Shown here one piece after another: positions 1-9,974 of a DNA stretch of 64,000 nt. Source of the stretch: Spirosoma oryzicola (GTDB taxonomy: Bacteria; Bacteroidota; Bacteroidia; Cytophagales; Spirosomataceae); contig NZ_CP089538.1 in NCBI RefSeq assembly GCF_021233055.1, positions 4,604,501-4,668,500 of the forward strand, given 5' to 3'. The number at the start of each line of letters is the position of its first letter. Position 1 is the first letter of the stretch. The translations under genes were made by a program, and so were the position numbers. Below the pieces are notes generated by a model, which worked only from the letters and a program-made list of their open reading frames with translations, did no database searches and was not told the origin of the DNA.

Positions 1-190
1 GTGCTTGTTCCGGGCTTTACGGGTTGCGTTGGTAAGGGAAGAATCGACTGCATAACGATCAGTATTCAATAAGTTACACGGCGGCAAATCTATCCGCCTT
101 TGGCTAAACAACGGATACAGGGTAGTAAACTTTTTACGCTCAAATAGGTTGAGAACATAACATTTACTGTCTCAACGACTACGCAACGTT

Positions 191-1222
191 ATGAAAATGA
201 ACAAAACTCTTAGCTTGCTGACGCTCGGTGCAGTGTTGGCAACAGAAGCCGTCTGGGCTCAATCGACGCCCACCGGAACCGCAACCTCAACCACCTATCC
301 GCAAGGAGCCATAGCTACTGATTCGACGCAGGGCAAAATGTCCAAAAGTCAAAAGCGAGCAATGAAACGCAACCGAAAAGAGATGGAACAAAACTCACGG
401 GGCAACTCTGCTTCAACGACCAATCCACAGGACGGGCAGTATCGGCAAAGTTCAAGCAGCGAAGGAACTGCGGTCAACAACAGCAATACAACCAACTACA
501 ACAGCAACAACGTTACCAACGCCCCTACCGGTGCAGGTAGTAATCCGTCAACGATGAATACGCCAACGCCCGCCGATCAGGTAAGCAACGGACAGAACAA
601 CTCAGCCGCTCGTAGCTCCGCAAGCAGCGACGGAGCAGGTTATTCGCCCGCTAACGTAAGCACAACGACGGGTGCCACCACCGGAGCTGCCGTATCGGGT
701 GCTTCAACTGGCAAAGAACCAGCCGTAAAAGCTGGTAGCACAGACCGGAGTGCCAGCGTCGGTGATTTTATTTCGTCGTCGCCAAACTTTACGACACTGC
801 AAAACGCGCTTCAATCCTCCGATCTGTTTGAGACGCTGAAAGGCAGTGGTCCATACACGGTTTTTGCTCCTTCGAATAAAGCATTCAAGAAATTACCAGT
901 CAGTGCACAAAGTGGCCTGCTGGAAGGCAAAAACCGCGATGGCTTGAAAAAACTGCTTTCATACCACGTTGTGCGCGGTGAAGTCGATGCAGCCGAACTG
1001 GGCCGTCGAATCAAAGCAGGTAATGGCAAAGCTGAACTGCAAACGCTAGCGGGCAGTACCCTTCTGGCGAAACAAGGCTCGAACGGCAGCATTGAGCTAA
1101 CCGATGATCAGGGTCATTCGGCTGTAATCGATGCCGCCGATACGTATAAATCAGCCAACGGTGTGGTTCATAGCATTGACGTTGTGCTTACGCCCAAGGG
1201 AGGTGACAGCCTGTTACGATAG
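191..1222 (+). CDS. Secreted fasciclin (FAS1) domain protein
   Basis: A signal peptide is visible (basic start, hydrophobic stretch, then AVWAQ near residue 24), so the protein is exported. Residues about 25-185 are a low-complexity Ser/Thr/Asn/Gly-rich linker with no recognisable fold. One FAS1 domain follows at about 190-335: it has the first conserved block around VFAPSNKAF, the YHVV block, and the closing NGVVHSIDVVL block. FAS1 domains mediate adhesion or cell-surface interactions; the ligand cannot be told here. The start could be either of two close Met codons (191 or 197). The gene stands alone and ends 20 bases before a strong hairpin shared with the convergent permease gene. In mycobacteria, FAS1 proteins are targets of SigK/RskA, and a SigK/RskA-like pair lies 11 kb downstream, but no link is shown in the sequence. 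Confidence 0.9.
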   Translation: MKMNKTLSLLTLGAVLATEAVWAQSTPTGTATSTTYPQGAIATDSTQGKMSKSQKRAMKRNRKEMEQNSRGNSASTTNPQDGQYRQSSSSEGTAVNNSNTTNYNSNNVTNAPTGAGSNPSTMNTPTPADQVSNGQNNSAARSSASSDGAGYSPANVSTTTGATTGAAVSGASTGKEPAVKAGSTDRSASVGDFISSSPNFTTLQNALQSSDLFETLKGSGPYTVFAPSNKAFKKLPVSAQSGLLEGKNRDGLKKLLSYHVVRGEVDAAELGRRIKAGNGKAELQTLAGSTLLAKQGSNGSIELTDDQGHSAVIDAADTYKSANGVVHSIDVVLTPKGGDSLLR

Positions 1223-1241
1223 GCTTTCAGTAAGAAAATAG

Positions 1242-1283
1242 AAACGCCCGGTGCTCGTCAATCCAACGAGCACCGGGCGTTTT
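1242..1283. terminator. Bidirectional hairpin terminator between fasciclin and gntP genes
   Basis: Perfect 17-bp inverted repeat (arms 1242-1258 and 1266-1282) with a 7-base loop. The arms start with AAA and end with TTT(T), so the hairpin has a short U-run on both strands and can serve both convergent genes. Confidence 0.8.
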
Positions 1284-1288
1284 GGCGT

Positions 1289-2605
1289 TTAAGCGATTAT
1301 CAGATTCAATACCATCACACCCGCCAACCCCGTCACCGATACCAGCGTTTCCATGACCGACCACGTTTTCAGCGTATCAGCCATCGACAGTTGAAAATAT
1401 TCGCGGAACAGCCAGAAGCCCGTGTCATTGACATGAGAGAACATCATGCTTCCCGCACCGATGCTCAGTACCATCAGGTTAGGCTCGACTCCCGACGCCT
1501 TCAACAACGGTGCGACAAACCCCGCCGTCGTAATACCAGATACGGTAGAAGAGCCAACACATACCCGAATAATAGCCGCCATTGTCCAGGCCAGTACGTA
1601 CGGGTGCAAGGATGAATGTTGCATCAGATCGGCGATAGCCTGACTCACACCGCCATCGGTCAGCACCTGTTTGAGGGCACCAGCACCGCCAAAAATCAAT
1701 AACAACATAGCCACTTCCTTTACCGAATCGGTCAGTAGAACCGTGGTTTCGGCCATCGATTTTCCCCGTTTCAAGCCAAGCAATCCCACCGCTACCAGCA
1801 CAGAAACCAACATACTGACCGTCGGTTCGCCCAGCGTGAGCAGTACCTGACTGGCCAGTGAGCGCTCAGCTAAAAATGGTCGAACGAATGTGATTACGCC
1901 AATTAGTAGGATCGGCAGCAAAACCGTTAGAAAGCTTACGGCAACCGAAGGCATTTGCTCGTCGGTCAGTTCAGCGGCCATGAACACTTTGTTAGGCAAG
2001 GTTGTGTACCGCTTTAAGGTTGAGCCAAATAACGCGCCTGAAATCAGAATGGCCGGGATAGAAACCAGGATTCCGTAGCCGAGTGTCAGCCCCATATCGG
2101 CGTTGAACTGCTTCAGGATTGCTAATGGAGCCGGGTGCGGGGGCAAATACCCTTGCGTAACCGACAAGGAGGCCAACATGGGCAGACCGATATAAAGCGC
2201 AGGCAACTTATACCGGTAAGCAACGGTAATAACCAAAGGAGCCAATAGCAGGAAGCCAACCGAATAAAACAAGGGCAGCCCAACGATGAAGCCGGTGATC
2301 ATAAAAGCCCAGCGCGCGTGGCGAGTACCAACCAGCGACATCATCGTTACGGCAATCTGCTGAGCGGCTCCACTAGTGGCTACCAACTTTCCTAACATGG
2401 CTCCCAGCGCAATAATGCCAACAATAGAGCCCAGCGTACCGCCTATTCCTTTTTGAATCGATTCGAAGATGGTGGATGGCGACAATCCCAGTGCAAAGCC
2501 GACCCCTAGTGAAACCAGCAGAAAAGCCAGGAAGGTATGCAGACGCGCGTAGGAAATCAGAATAATCAGTACAAAAATACCAAGGGTAGTAATCAGCAAC
2601 GGCAT
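1289..2605 (-). CDS. gntP: GntP-family gluconate:H+ symporter
   Basis: A 438-residue, very hydrophobic polytopic inner-membrane protein with roughly a dozen membrane spans, the normal length for GntP/GntT permeases. The N-terminal region (GIGGTLGSIVGIIALGAMLG) and the C-terminal GSSTVSGITTAGFVAPLL and HVNDTGFWLFREYF stretches match the gluconate:proton symporter family. It probably imports gluconate or a related sugar acid by proton symport. No gluconate kinase or dehydratase is adjacent, so the exact substrate is inferred from family only; an SMP-30/gluconolactonase-like gene is in the window but about 48 kb away. It is transcribed alone on the minus strand, divergent from the ECF sigma gene at 2859. 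Confidence 0.88.
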   Translation of the reverse strand: MPLLITTLGIFVLIILISYARLHTFLAFLLVSLGVGFALGLSPSTIFESIQKGIGGTLGSIVGIIALGAMLGKLVATSGAAQQIAVTMMSLVGTRHARWAFMITGFIVGLPLFYSVGFLLLAPLVITVAYRYKLPALYIGLPMLASLSVTQGYLPPHPAPLAILKQFNADMGLTLGYGILVSIPAILISGALFGSTLKRYTTLPNKVFMAAELTDEQMPSVAVSFLTVLLPILLIGVITFVRPFLAERSLASQVLLTLGEPTVSMLVSVLVAVGLLGLKRGKSMAETTVLLTDSVKEVAMLLLIFGGAGALKQVLTDGGVSQAIADLMQHSSLHPYVLAWTMAAIIRVCVGSSTVSGITTAGFVAPLLKASGVEPNLMVLSIGAGSMMFSHVNDTGFWLFREYFQLSMADTLKTWSVMETLVSVTGLAGVMVLNLIIA

Positions 2606-2858
2606 ACCGGCAAAAGATCGTTGCCCAACAGATTTACTTTTACTAGTTTATTGAGTTACAGTACCCTAGGCTTTCCTCTACCCGAAGAGTTTTGTTTTCC
2701 GTGTTTTTTCTGGCAACTATGATTGAGTCAACTTGTTCTATTTTGCCTTATAAGTTGCCTGAATGCGTCCACTAAATGCACAAAAAATACTTATTTTATT
2801 CTAGGGTTCGTTAAATTTACACACTTATTCGTTAGCCGACTCAACGAACGTATTTACC

Positions 2859-3458
2859 ATGGCTACCAGCAAGATATTTGATGATGAACCCGGCCTTTGG
2901 AACGCTTTCCAACAAGGGGACATCAGAGCTTTTGAATTAATTTACCGGACGCATTCGTCAATGCTGCTTTCCTACGGCAGACGTTTGTGCAGCGATCATG
3001 ATCTGGTCAACGACGTAGTTCAGGACGTGTTTGTGGAGATATGGACCCGCCGGAGTACCTTACGTGACCTTCATACAATTAAATACTACCTCTTCCGAAT
3101 TGTTCGTAACAAGCTGTCGAAGCTACGCGCCAGCAACTTACTGGTAGCCGTTGACGAAGATGATCGTATGGACGATGAGCAATTGCTTTCGCCATCCATC
3201 GAGTTTTTGATTACGCAGCAGGAAACAAGTAACGACCAGGCCGTCCGCCTTCAGCAGGCGATTACCAAACTACCCAGTCGGCAGCGTGAAGCGATCACGC
3301 TTGCCTTTTATCACGATTTCAGCAACGAAGAAATTGCCGGAATCATGGGAATCAATCACCAATCGGTTATCAACCACCTGAACCGAGCGTTGACCTTCCT
3401 GCGCGACTTGCTGACTAATCAGCCAATCATAGCTATCCTGATAGGGCTTTTTTTATGA
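2859..3458 (+). CDS. FecI-like ECF RNA polymerase sigma factor
   Basis: A 199-residue extracytoplasmic-function sigma factor. Region 2 lies at about 20-95 (FELIYRTHSSMLLSYGRRLC, then DVVQDVFVEIW) and region 4 at about 130-185, with a helix-turn-helix around FSNEEIAGIMGINHQSVINH. The last 15 residues form a hydrophobic tail (QPIIAILIGLFL), as often seen in Bacteroidota FecI proteins. It is followed by a FecR anti-sigma factor, a SusC receptor with an STN domain, a SusD and a GH92 gene. This is the classical trans-envelope switch: substrate at the outer-membrane receptor releases the sigma factor through FecR to activate the locus. The gap to the divergent gntP gene is about 250 bases and AT-rich; no perfect TAnnTTTG box was found there. 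Confidence 0.93.
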   Translation: MATSKIFDDEPGLWNAFQQGDIRAFELIYRTHSSMLLSYGRRLCSDHDLVNDVVQDVFVEIWTRRSTLRDLHTIKYYLFRIVRNKLSKLRASNLLVAVDEDDRMDDEQLLSPSIEFLITQQETSNDQAVRLQQAITKLPSRQREAITLAFYHDFSNEEIAGIMGINHQSVINHLNRALTFLRDLLTNQPIIAILIGLFL

Positions 3459-3565
3459 CCCTCATTTTCAGTTTTTTTGTTAACAGTCAAAAAGTTTTTA
3501 AAAAAATTCAAAAAAAGTGAGTTGAAAGCAGGTCTTCTTGCCTATTGCATGTAGAAGATCTGTAG

Positions 3566-4690
3566 ATGATGAACCAGTACGATAGTTGTGAGGACTTTGT
3601 GGCCGACTCTTATTTTCGGCAATGGGTAAAGCAACCCGACGAAGCCTCTATTCTTTACTGGGAAGCTTACCTCGCGGAATACCCGGAAAAAGCCCAGATG
3701 GTACGCCAGGCGGTTGAGCTTGTCAAGCAGCTGTCGGACGCCAGCGCAAGCCAAACTGATCCAGTTACCCGTGACACCGAAGATGCGGTCTGGCAGGGAG
3801 TTCTCCATCAGATAGGTCATTCCCATCGGTCGTCATTCGGACCCTTCTTTAACCTCAGCCGAAACTGGCAGAACCTGCTGGCAATAGCCGCGTCTGTCAC
3901 TGTTGCGCTCGGCCTTGGCTGGTGGCTCCTCATCCACCGTTCGGGTAGTGCAGTTTTGAAAGTTGACCAGCTAACACGGGTTAACCATTCACTGATTGAA
4001 CAAACCAACACGACCCAGGCAACGAAGCTGATTGCTTTACCGGACGGTAGCTCAATCTTTCTCAAGAAGGGAAGTAAGGTAGCGTACTCCAGGAAATTCG
4101 ACGAGCCAAACCGCACAGTTCATCTGACTGGCGAAGCGTATTTCGAGATAGCCAAGGATGCTTCCCGGCCTTTTCTGGTCCACGCTCACGAGCTATCGAC
4201 AAAAGTATTGGGCACAAGCTTTACCATTCGCGCTTATCCCAACGACAAAGACGTGGTAGTTACTGTTCGATCGGGGCGGGTAGCAGTTTTTCCGCAATCG
4301 AACCGCAAACAGTCGCCTAAAACCCGTTTGGCAACGCCCGAAGAAATCGTGCTGACCCGGAATCAACAGATCGTTTTTGCGCGGCAGCAAGCCCGGTTCG
4401 TGCGGACCAGCCGCGTGCTGGCTACTACTCCCCTTTTTCCTAAAGGGTTGTCGACCAGTTTGCCAACATTCGATTTCAACGCTACACCGATCAGCGAAGT
4501 ATTTTCCCAGCTGGAAAAGGTGTACGGCGTGAAAATTATATACGATAAAAATGGGCTGGGCACCTGCCGACTGACAGCCGATTTGACGAACGAATCCTTA
4601 GCCGAAAAGCTGATGATTATTTGCAAAAGCATTGAAGCCGAATACCGAATGCAGCAACTAACGGTTGTTGTATCCGGGCCGGGTTGTTAG
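3566..4690 (+). CDS. FecR-family anti-sigma factor
   Basis: A 374-residue single-pass inner-membrane protein. An N-terminal cytoplasmic sigma-binding part (about 1-102) is followed by one membrane span at about 104-125 (LLAIAASVTVALGLGWWLL). The periplasmic FecR domain covers about 145-260 (IALPDGSSIFLKKGSKVAYS; VHLTGEAYFEIAKD; VLGTSFTIRAYPND). The C-terminal DUF4974-type domain covers about 300-372 (FDFNATPISEVFSQLEKVYG). Its job is to hold the upstream ECF sigma factor and to receive the signal from the STN domain of the SusC at 4899. Two adjacent Met codons (3566 and 3569) are both possible starts. About 107 AT-rich bases separate it from the sigma gene. Confidence 0.93.
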   Translation: MMNQYDSCEDFVADSYFRQWVKQPDEASILYWEAYLAEYPEKAQMVRQAVELVKQLSDASASQTDPVTRDTEDAVWQGVLHQIGHSHRSSFGPFFNLSRNWQNLLAIAASVTVALGLGWWLLIHRSGSAVLKVDQLTRVNHSLIEQTNTTQATKLIALPDGSSIFLKKGSKVAYSRKFDEPNRTVHLTGEAYFEIAKDASRPFLVHAHELSTKVLGTSFTIRAYPNDKDVVVTVRSGRVAVFPQSNRKQSPKTRLATPEEIVLTRNQQIVFARQQARFVRTSRVLATTPLFPKGLSTSLPTFDFNATPISEVFSQLEKVYGVKIIYDKNGLGTCRLTADLTNESLAEKLMIICKSIEAEYRMQQLTVVVSGPGC

Positions 4691-4898
4691 CCCCAAGCCT
4701 ATGCATCAGCGCATTAATCAGTAACCCCGAACTACTTAAAACCAACTACTATGTAATAAAACAATTTGCCAAGAGGGAGTCAGCAATGCGCCAACATCAC
4801 TGACTCCGGTACTACCCCAACAGTCGCTAAACCTTCGCCCGCGCAAACGGACGACTGGGAAGATTTTGTCAATAGGTTAACAAAACCCTTTCAAATTT

Positions 4899-7800
4899 AT
4901 GAATAACCCCATACTCTCCAAGTCTATTGGATGGAACGTTATGCGATTATTAGTGCTACAGCTCCTCCTGGCTGCGGTTTTTACCAACGTATCGTTGGCA
5001 ACCGACGGCAACGCACAGGATGTGCTGAATCAGAAAATTACCTTACAGCTTACGAACCGCAACATAAGCGATGTACTGAATCAGATTGAAAAAATAACCG
5101 AGGTAAAGTTTTCGTACAGCCCCGATTTGATTCAGGCCAACCGGAAAGTATCGGTTGCGGCAACCAATGAAGCGCTTTCGCAGGTGTTATCGACATTGCT
5201 GGGACCGCTACAACTTAAGTACGAAATGGTCGGTAATCGGTTGATTTTGACCAGAAACACCCAGAAAAAACTAACATCGTTGAGTGACCAACCAGCCATT
5301 GAAACGGGTGCCCCGCCAATTACAGTTCGGGGTCGGGTTCTGGACGAGAAAAATTCACCGCTGCCGGGCGCAACGATTCTGCTGAAAGGTACGACCTCAA
5401 CGGGTACAGTGACGGATGCGGAAGGTGTTTTCAGCCTTAGCGTTCCCGATGGAAACGGCACACTGGTCATTTCGTCAATTGGTTACACAGCGAAGGAAGT
5501 GCCCATTAACAACCAGGCGAATATTGAAATCGCGCTGGTTCCTGACGTGAAGTCGTTAAATGAAGTCGTTGTTGTTGGGTACGGTACGCAGAAACGGTCG
5601 GATCTGACTGGTTCGATTGGTAGCGTCAAAAGCGCTGAACTGCTGGATCGTCCGGCGATCAACGTTGAACAAAGCTTACAAGGCCGCATCGCCGGTGTTA
5701 ACGTATCGGTCAACTCGGGTCGTCCGGGCGGTAACACCAACATTCGGATTCGCGGTTTTAGCTCGATCAACGCTACCAACAACCCGCTGTATGTGGTTGA
5801 CGGTATCATCTGGGCGGCTGGTATCGACGCCTTGAACCCATCCGATATCGAATCGATTGACGTACTGAAAGATGCCTCGGCAACGGCGATCTACGGAACA
5901 CGCGGTGCTAACGGCGTAATTCTGGTGACAACCAAACGCGGTCGCAAAGGCGGCTCGGTGAGCTACGATACGTACGTAAGCTCTAGCCACATTGCCCGCA
6001 AACGGGATGTACTGAACGCAAAAGAATTTCTGGCGCTCGAAGATCTGGCGTATCAGAACGTAGCCAAGTACGATCCAACGGGTTGGGCCAGCGGTAAATA
6101 CGCCAACAAAGATCCAAAGATCAAACGGACGGCCTTGATCGGTAAACTGTTTGACGCGAACCTGAACCCGCTTTATGACGTAGACTGGCAGGATGAAACG
6201 ACCCGCACGGCGATTAGCCAGAACCATAACCTGGGCTTTACGGGCGGTAGCGACCAAACCACATATGGTTTGTTCCTGAACTATAACGACAACCAGGGTA
6301 CAATCAAAAACACGTATCTGAAACGGTATACGGGTCGGTTAGTTGTCGATAACCAAGTGAAGAAGTTTTTGAAGGTGGGTGCTACGCTGAACTACAGTTA
6401 CTCGGAAGAACGCCGGGCCGACGAAGGTGTGGGTGGTAATAACATTCCCCGGATGCTGATCGAGATGATCCCCATCGTGCCGATTCGTTACCCCGACGGT
6501 ACCTACGGCAAACGCCAGGATTACCCGGACATGGAAAGTGGCGACAACCCGGTAGCGTTGACCAACGAAGATAACCGGATGTACAAAAAGCAAGTGTTCG
6601 GAGCGAATGCTTACGCAAACATCACGCTGATGCCGGGTCTGGACTTCCGCACGACGCTTGGGGCAAACCTCGCCAGCCAGTATAACCCATTCTCGGAAAC
6701 GAATCTGGTTCAGTTGAGCCGTCCGTTCCGGGGTTACGCTGAAATCTGGAGCTACGATACGAAGTTCTTGCAGTGGCAGAATTACCTGACCTACAACAAG
6801 CAGCTCAACGCTACCAATTCGATTAACGTGGTTGCTGGTGCTGAGTTTCAGAAGTACACGTATCTGCAATGGTTTGCGGGTGTAGAAAGTCTACCCGACA
6901 ACTACTACCAGTACTACAACCTGGGTGTTAGTGCGAACCCACTGCCGCCAACCTCGTCGTACAATGCTTACCAGATGGCGTCTTACTTCGCACGGGGTAA
7001 TTACAACTACAAAGACAAAATTCTGTTGACCGCAACGGGTCGTTTTGACGGTTCGTCGCGCTTCGGGGCTAACAACAAATTTGCGTTTTTCCCCTCGGCG
7101 GCTATTGCGTGGCGTTTGTCGCAGGAAGATTTCCTGAAAAACAACCCGGTTATTTCCGATCTGAAAGTACGGGCGAGCTACGGTCTGACGGGTAACTCGG
7201 AGATCAACTCGTACCAATCGCTGGCAACACTGAGCACAAACACCGCCGTTTTTGGTGGTCAGCGGGCATCGGGTACCATCATCGGTACATTAGCTAACCC
7301 GAACCTGCGCTGGGAAAAAACTGCACAGTATGATTTAGGCGCATCGGTTGGCTTGCTGAAAGGCCGCATTAACCTGGAAGCCGATGTGTATCTGAAAAAG
7401 ACCCGCGATTTGTTGTTGTCGGCTCCCGTACCGCTGTCTAGTGGTTACGCCAGCATCTACAAAAACATTGGTAGCATGGAAAACAAAGGGTTGGAGTTAT
7501 CGCTGAATACCATCAACATCGATAACAAAAACTTTACGTGGTCGACCAACTTCAACATCTCGTTCCTGCGGAACCGGGTAACGGCGCTGGGTGAAGCCAA
7601 CGACGATATCTTCCCCGATCCGCAGTTCCTGAACAACACCAACATCCTGCGCGTCGGTCAGTCGGTTGGCTCGTTCTACGGACTGGTCCGGACCGGCACC
7701 TGGGGATCGAACGAAGCCGATCAGGCAGCTCGCTACGGTCGGAAACCGGGTGATCTGAAGTTCCAGGATCTAAACAACGACGGTCAGATCAATGACCAGG

Positions 7801-8324
7801 ACCGCGTTGTTACGGGCAAAGGGATTCCAACTGGCTACGGAACGTTCAGCAATACGGTTCGTTACAAAGGAATCGACCTGACGCTGGATCTTCAGTTCTC
7901 ATACGGTAACGACATCCTCAACCTGACGCACCACTCGGCCCTCGACCGTACCGGTCAGGCGAACAGCTACGCTGAAGTGCTGAACGGCTGGACACCAAAC
8001 AACCAGAATACGTTTATTGCCGAAGCGCGCCCTTCGTACGTGTACTACGATTCTAAAATCGATTCGTACAAAGTGGAAGATGGTTCGTTCCTGCGGGGTC
8101 GTAACCTAGTGCTGGGCTACACGTTCCCAACTGATTTCGTACAGCGCATCAAGCTAAGCCGCCTGCGGGTTTACGCATCGGCTCAGAACTTCTTCGTGCT
8201 GACCAAGTACACGGGCTACGATCCAGAAGTAAGTACCTACGGCAACGCGTTTGCACAGGGTATTCAGTTCTTCGACTATCCGAAAGCACGGGTGTTCACG
8301 GCCGGTCTGAACGTTTCTTTCTAA
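4899..8324 (+). CDS. SusC/RagA TonB-dependent outer-membrane transporter with STN domain
   Basis: A 1141-residue outer-membrane receptor. After a signal peptide (about 1-40) there is an STN (secretin/TonB short N-terminal) domain at about 45-125 (ITLQLTNRNISDVLNQIEKI). A carboxypeptidase-regulatory-like beta-sandwich follows at about 140-225 (GRVLDEKNSPLPGATILLKG). Then come the plug (RIAGVNVSVNSGRPGGNTNI; NPLYVVDGI; GANGVILVTTKRG) and the barrel, ending in an aromatic residue (LNVSF). It should import glycans captured by the SusD at 8334, powered by TonB. The STN domain marks it as the signal-transducing partner of the FecR/sigma pair upstream. Given the GH92 gene at the end of the locus, the substrate is probably an alpha-mannan or mannose-rich N-glycan (inference). 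Confidence 0.95.
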   Translation: MNNPILSKSIGWNVMRLLVLQLLLAAVFTNVSLATDGNAQDVLNQKITLQLTNRNISDVLNQIEKITEVKFSYSPDLIQANRKVSVAATNEALSQVLSTLLGPLQLKYEMVGNRLILTRNTQKKLTSLSDQPAIETGAPPITVRGRVLDEKNSPLPGATILLKGTTSTGTVTDAEGVFSLSVPDGNGTLVISSIGYTAKEVPINNQANIEIALVPDVKSLNEVVVVGYGTQKRSDLTGSIGSVKSAELLDRPAINVEQSLQGRIAGVNVSVNSGRPGGNTNIRIRGFSSINATNNPLYVVDGIIWAAGIDALNPSDIESIDVLKDASATAIYGTRGANGVILVTTKRGRKGGSVSYDTYVSSSHIARKRDVLNAKEFLALEDLAYQNVAKYDPTGWASGKYANKDPKIKRTALIGKLFDANLNPLYDVDWQDETTRTAISQNHNLGFTGGSDQTTYGLFLNYNDNQGTIKNTYLKRYTGRLVVDNQVKKFLKVGATLNYSYSEERRADEGVGGNNIPRMLIEMIPIVPIRYPDGTYGKRQDYPDMESGDNPVALTNEDNRMYKKQVFGANAYANITLMPGLDFRTTLGANLASQYNPFSETNLVQLSRPFRGYAEIWSYDTKFLQWQNYLTYNKQLNATNSINVVAGAEFQKYTYLQWFAGVESLPDNYYQYYNLGVSANPLPPTSSYNAYQMASYFARGNYNYKDKILLTATGRFDGSSRFGANNKFAFFPSAAIAWRLSQEDFLKNNPVISDLKVRASYGLTGNSEINSYQSLATLSTNTAVFGGQRASGTIIGTLANPNLRWEKTAQYDLGASVGLLKGRINLEADVYLKKTRDLLLSAPVPLSSGYASIYKNIGSMENKGLELSLNTINIDNKNFTWSTNFNISFLRNRVTALGEANDDIFPDPQFLNNTNILRVGQSVGSFYGLVRTGTWGSNEADQAARYGRKPGDLKFQDLNNDGQINDQDRVVTGKGIPTGYGTFSNTVRYKGIDLTLDLQFSYGNDILNLTHHSALDRTGQANSYAEVLNGWTPNNQNTFIAEARPSYVYYDSKIDSYKVEDGSFLRGRNLVLGYTFPTDFVQRIKLSRLRVYASAQNFFVLTKYTGYDPEVSTYGNAFAQGIQFFDYPKARVFTAGLNVSF

Positions 8325-8333
8325 TCTTACTCA

Positions 8334-9854
8334 ATGACAGCAACTCGTATGAAAAAATACATGCAATCCATAAGTCGAGTAGCCGTGTGCGGAGCTGTTA
8401 TGCTCAGCGCGTTTGGCTGTTCGGATTACCTGGAGGAGGTCAACAAATCCAACTTCACCCAGGGCAGTTACTTTACATCAGCGAGCCAGGCTCAGTCGGC
8501 TATCGACGGGCTGTACGCTGGCCTACGGATGTTCAACACCGACAACGGCTACGGTGAGCGTCCGTGGGTGTCGCTGGAGTTGATCAACGGTCACGCGTCA
8601 ACGCTGGGCCAAAGCTTCTTCAACAGCCAGTTCATTAACCAAACGGCAGATGCGGCCAACCCGCCCTTCCGGACGATCTGGCAAAGCAGCTACAATACCA
8701 TTGGCAGCGCGAACCTGGCAATTCAGCGGATTCCGTCGATTTCGATGGATGAGTCGCAGAAAAAATCGTTGCTCGGTCAGGCGTATTTTATGCGCGCTTT
8801 CTTTTACTATCATCTGGTGCGGTTGTACGGCGATGTCCCGCTCATCACCACACCGATTGATGCGTCGAGCGCTGACCTGTACCCTGCGCGGTCTCCCCAG
8901 GAAGATGTGTACAAACTGATCGTGAGTGATTTGACCACCGCCGAACAGGCTGGTCTGCCGGTGTCTGACCAAACGGGCCGTATCACCGTGGGTGCCGTGA
9001 AATCGCTGCTATCGAGCGTATACCTGACAATGGCTGGTTATCCGCTGCAAAAGACAGAGAACTACGCGCTGGCAGCCGCTAAAGCCAAAGAGGTAATCGA
9101 CTCGAAGGTTTATCCGCTGTTTACGTCGTACGAATACCTGCACGATAACGCGCACAAAAACCAGGGTGAGTTGATCCTACAGGCGCAGTACGCAACGGGT
9201 ATCGCTACCAACTCGATCAGTGCGCTGGTCATTCCTTACTTCGCCCGGATCTCGGTATACGGTGACGAATATGGCGCGATCATTCCGACGGAAGGGTTTT
9301 ACAACACCTACGAGCCAGGCGATTTGCGCGCACAGGAACGGCAGTTCTATTTCACGCAATACCCGTCGATCAGCGACACGACCCAGATCGTGAAGTTCGG
9401 TGTTCACGCGCTTTACAAGTATTTCCACAAGGAAAGCGCCCTGAACCGCAACGTGAACACCGACGAAAACTGGACGCTGCTCCGCTTGCCCGAAGTAATG
9501 CTGATCTACGCCGAAGCGTCGAACGAAGTAAGCGGACCTACGCAACTGGCGTACGATCAGGTAAACGCTATTCGCGCGCGGGCTCAGTTGAAACCACTGA
9601 CGGGTCTTAGCAAAGATCAGTTCCGCGAAGCAATCTGGAAAGAGCGCTACCACGAACTGGCGTACGAGAACAAAGCGTACTTCGATACGCAACGGACCCG
9701 GAAGGTATACGATGTTGTCAACAACAGAATGGTCGATGCGATCGGTTTCAAAAACGAAAGCGGTGCGACATTCACCGAAAAATACCTGCTGTGGGGCCTT
9801 CCGCAGTATGATATCAATAACAACAAAAAGCTCACGCAAAACCCAGGCTGGTAA
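8334..9854 (+). CDS. SusD/RagB nutrient-binding outer-membrane lipoprotein
   Basis: A 506-residue lipoprotein with a lipobox ending in Cys (MLSAFGCSDYLEE). The helical SusD N-terminal part carries the typical GQAYFMRAFFYYHLVRLYGD motif (TPR-like fold), and the C-terminal part carries RLPEVMLIYAEASNEV and the KERYHELAYENKAYFD motif near the end. It starts 9 bases after the SusC stop codon, so the two form a translationally close pair. It caps the SusC barrel and binds the glycan at the cell surface. An in-frame Met at 8349 is an equally good start and gives a cleaner signal peptide (MKKYMQSISRVAV...). Confidence 0.94.
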   Translation: MTATRMKKYMQSISRVAVCGAVMLSAFGCSDYLEEVNKSNFTQGSYFTSASQAQSAIDGLYAGLRMFNTDNGYGERPWVSLELINGHASTLGQSFFNSQFINQTADAANPPFRTIWQSSYNTIGSANLAIQRIPSISMDESQKKSLLGQAYFMRAFFYYHLVRLYGDVPLITTPIDASSADLYPARSPQEDVYKLIVSDLTTAEQAGLPVSDQTGRITVGAVKSLLSSVYLTMAGYPLQKTENYALAAAKAKEVIDSKVYPLFTSYEYLHDNAHKNQGELILQAQYATGIATNSISALVIPYFARISVYGDEYGAIIPTEGFYNTYEPGDLRAQERQFYFTQYPSISDTTQIVKFGVHALYKYFHKESALNRNVNTDENWTLLRLPEVMLIYAEASNEVSGPTQLAYDQVNAIRARAQLKPLTGLSKDQFREAIWKERYHELAYENKAYFDTQRTRKVYDVVNNRMVDAIGFKNESGATFTEKYLLWGLPQYDINNNKKLTQNPGW

Positions 9855-9879
9855 GGCGTAGCGACTTTTGCTGAATAAT

Positions 9880-9918
9880 GTAGGGTAAATCAAGTCACAT
9901 TGGTTTACCCTACTTTTT
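9880..9918 (+). terminator. Intrinsic terminator after the SusD gene
   Basis: A 14-bp hairpin with one T-G wobble (arms 9880-9893 and 9900-9913, 6-base loop) followed by five T. It lies between susD and the GH92 gene, so it may reduce read-through and lower expression of the hydrolase relative to SusCD. Confidence 0.75.
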
Positions 9919-9974
9919 ATCGACTAATCTTCATTTCGCTTACTTTCGCCTGACGCTACGACGTTCAGATCGAT

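Noticed and set aside
1-190. Possible gene fragment at the left edge
   Set aside because: No frame with a recognisable protein or terminator was seen in these bases.
811-1092. 93-codon minus-strand frame in the fasciclin gene
   Set aside because: Antisense to the conserved FAS1 domain, no own features.
5676-6257. 193-codon minus-strand frame inside the SusC gene
   Set aside because: It lies wholly antisense to a conserved TonB-receptor coding region, and its arginine- and valine-rich composition is typical of a shadow frame.
9177-9893. 238-codon minus-strand frame inside the SusD gene
   Set aside because: Antisense to the conserved C-terminal SusD motifs and overlapping the downstream terminator; a shadow frame.
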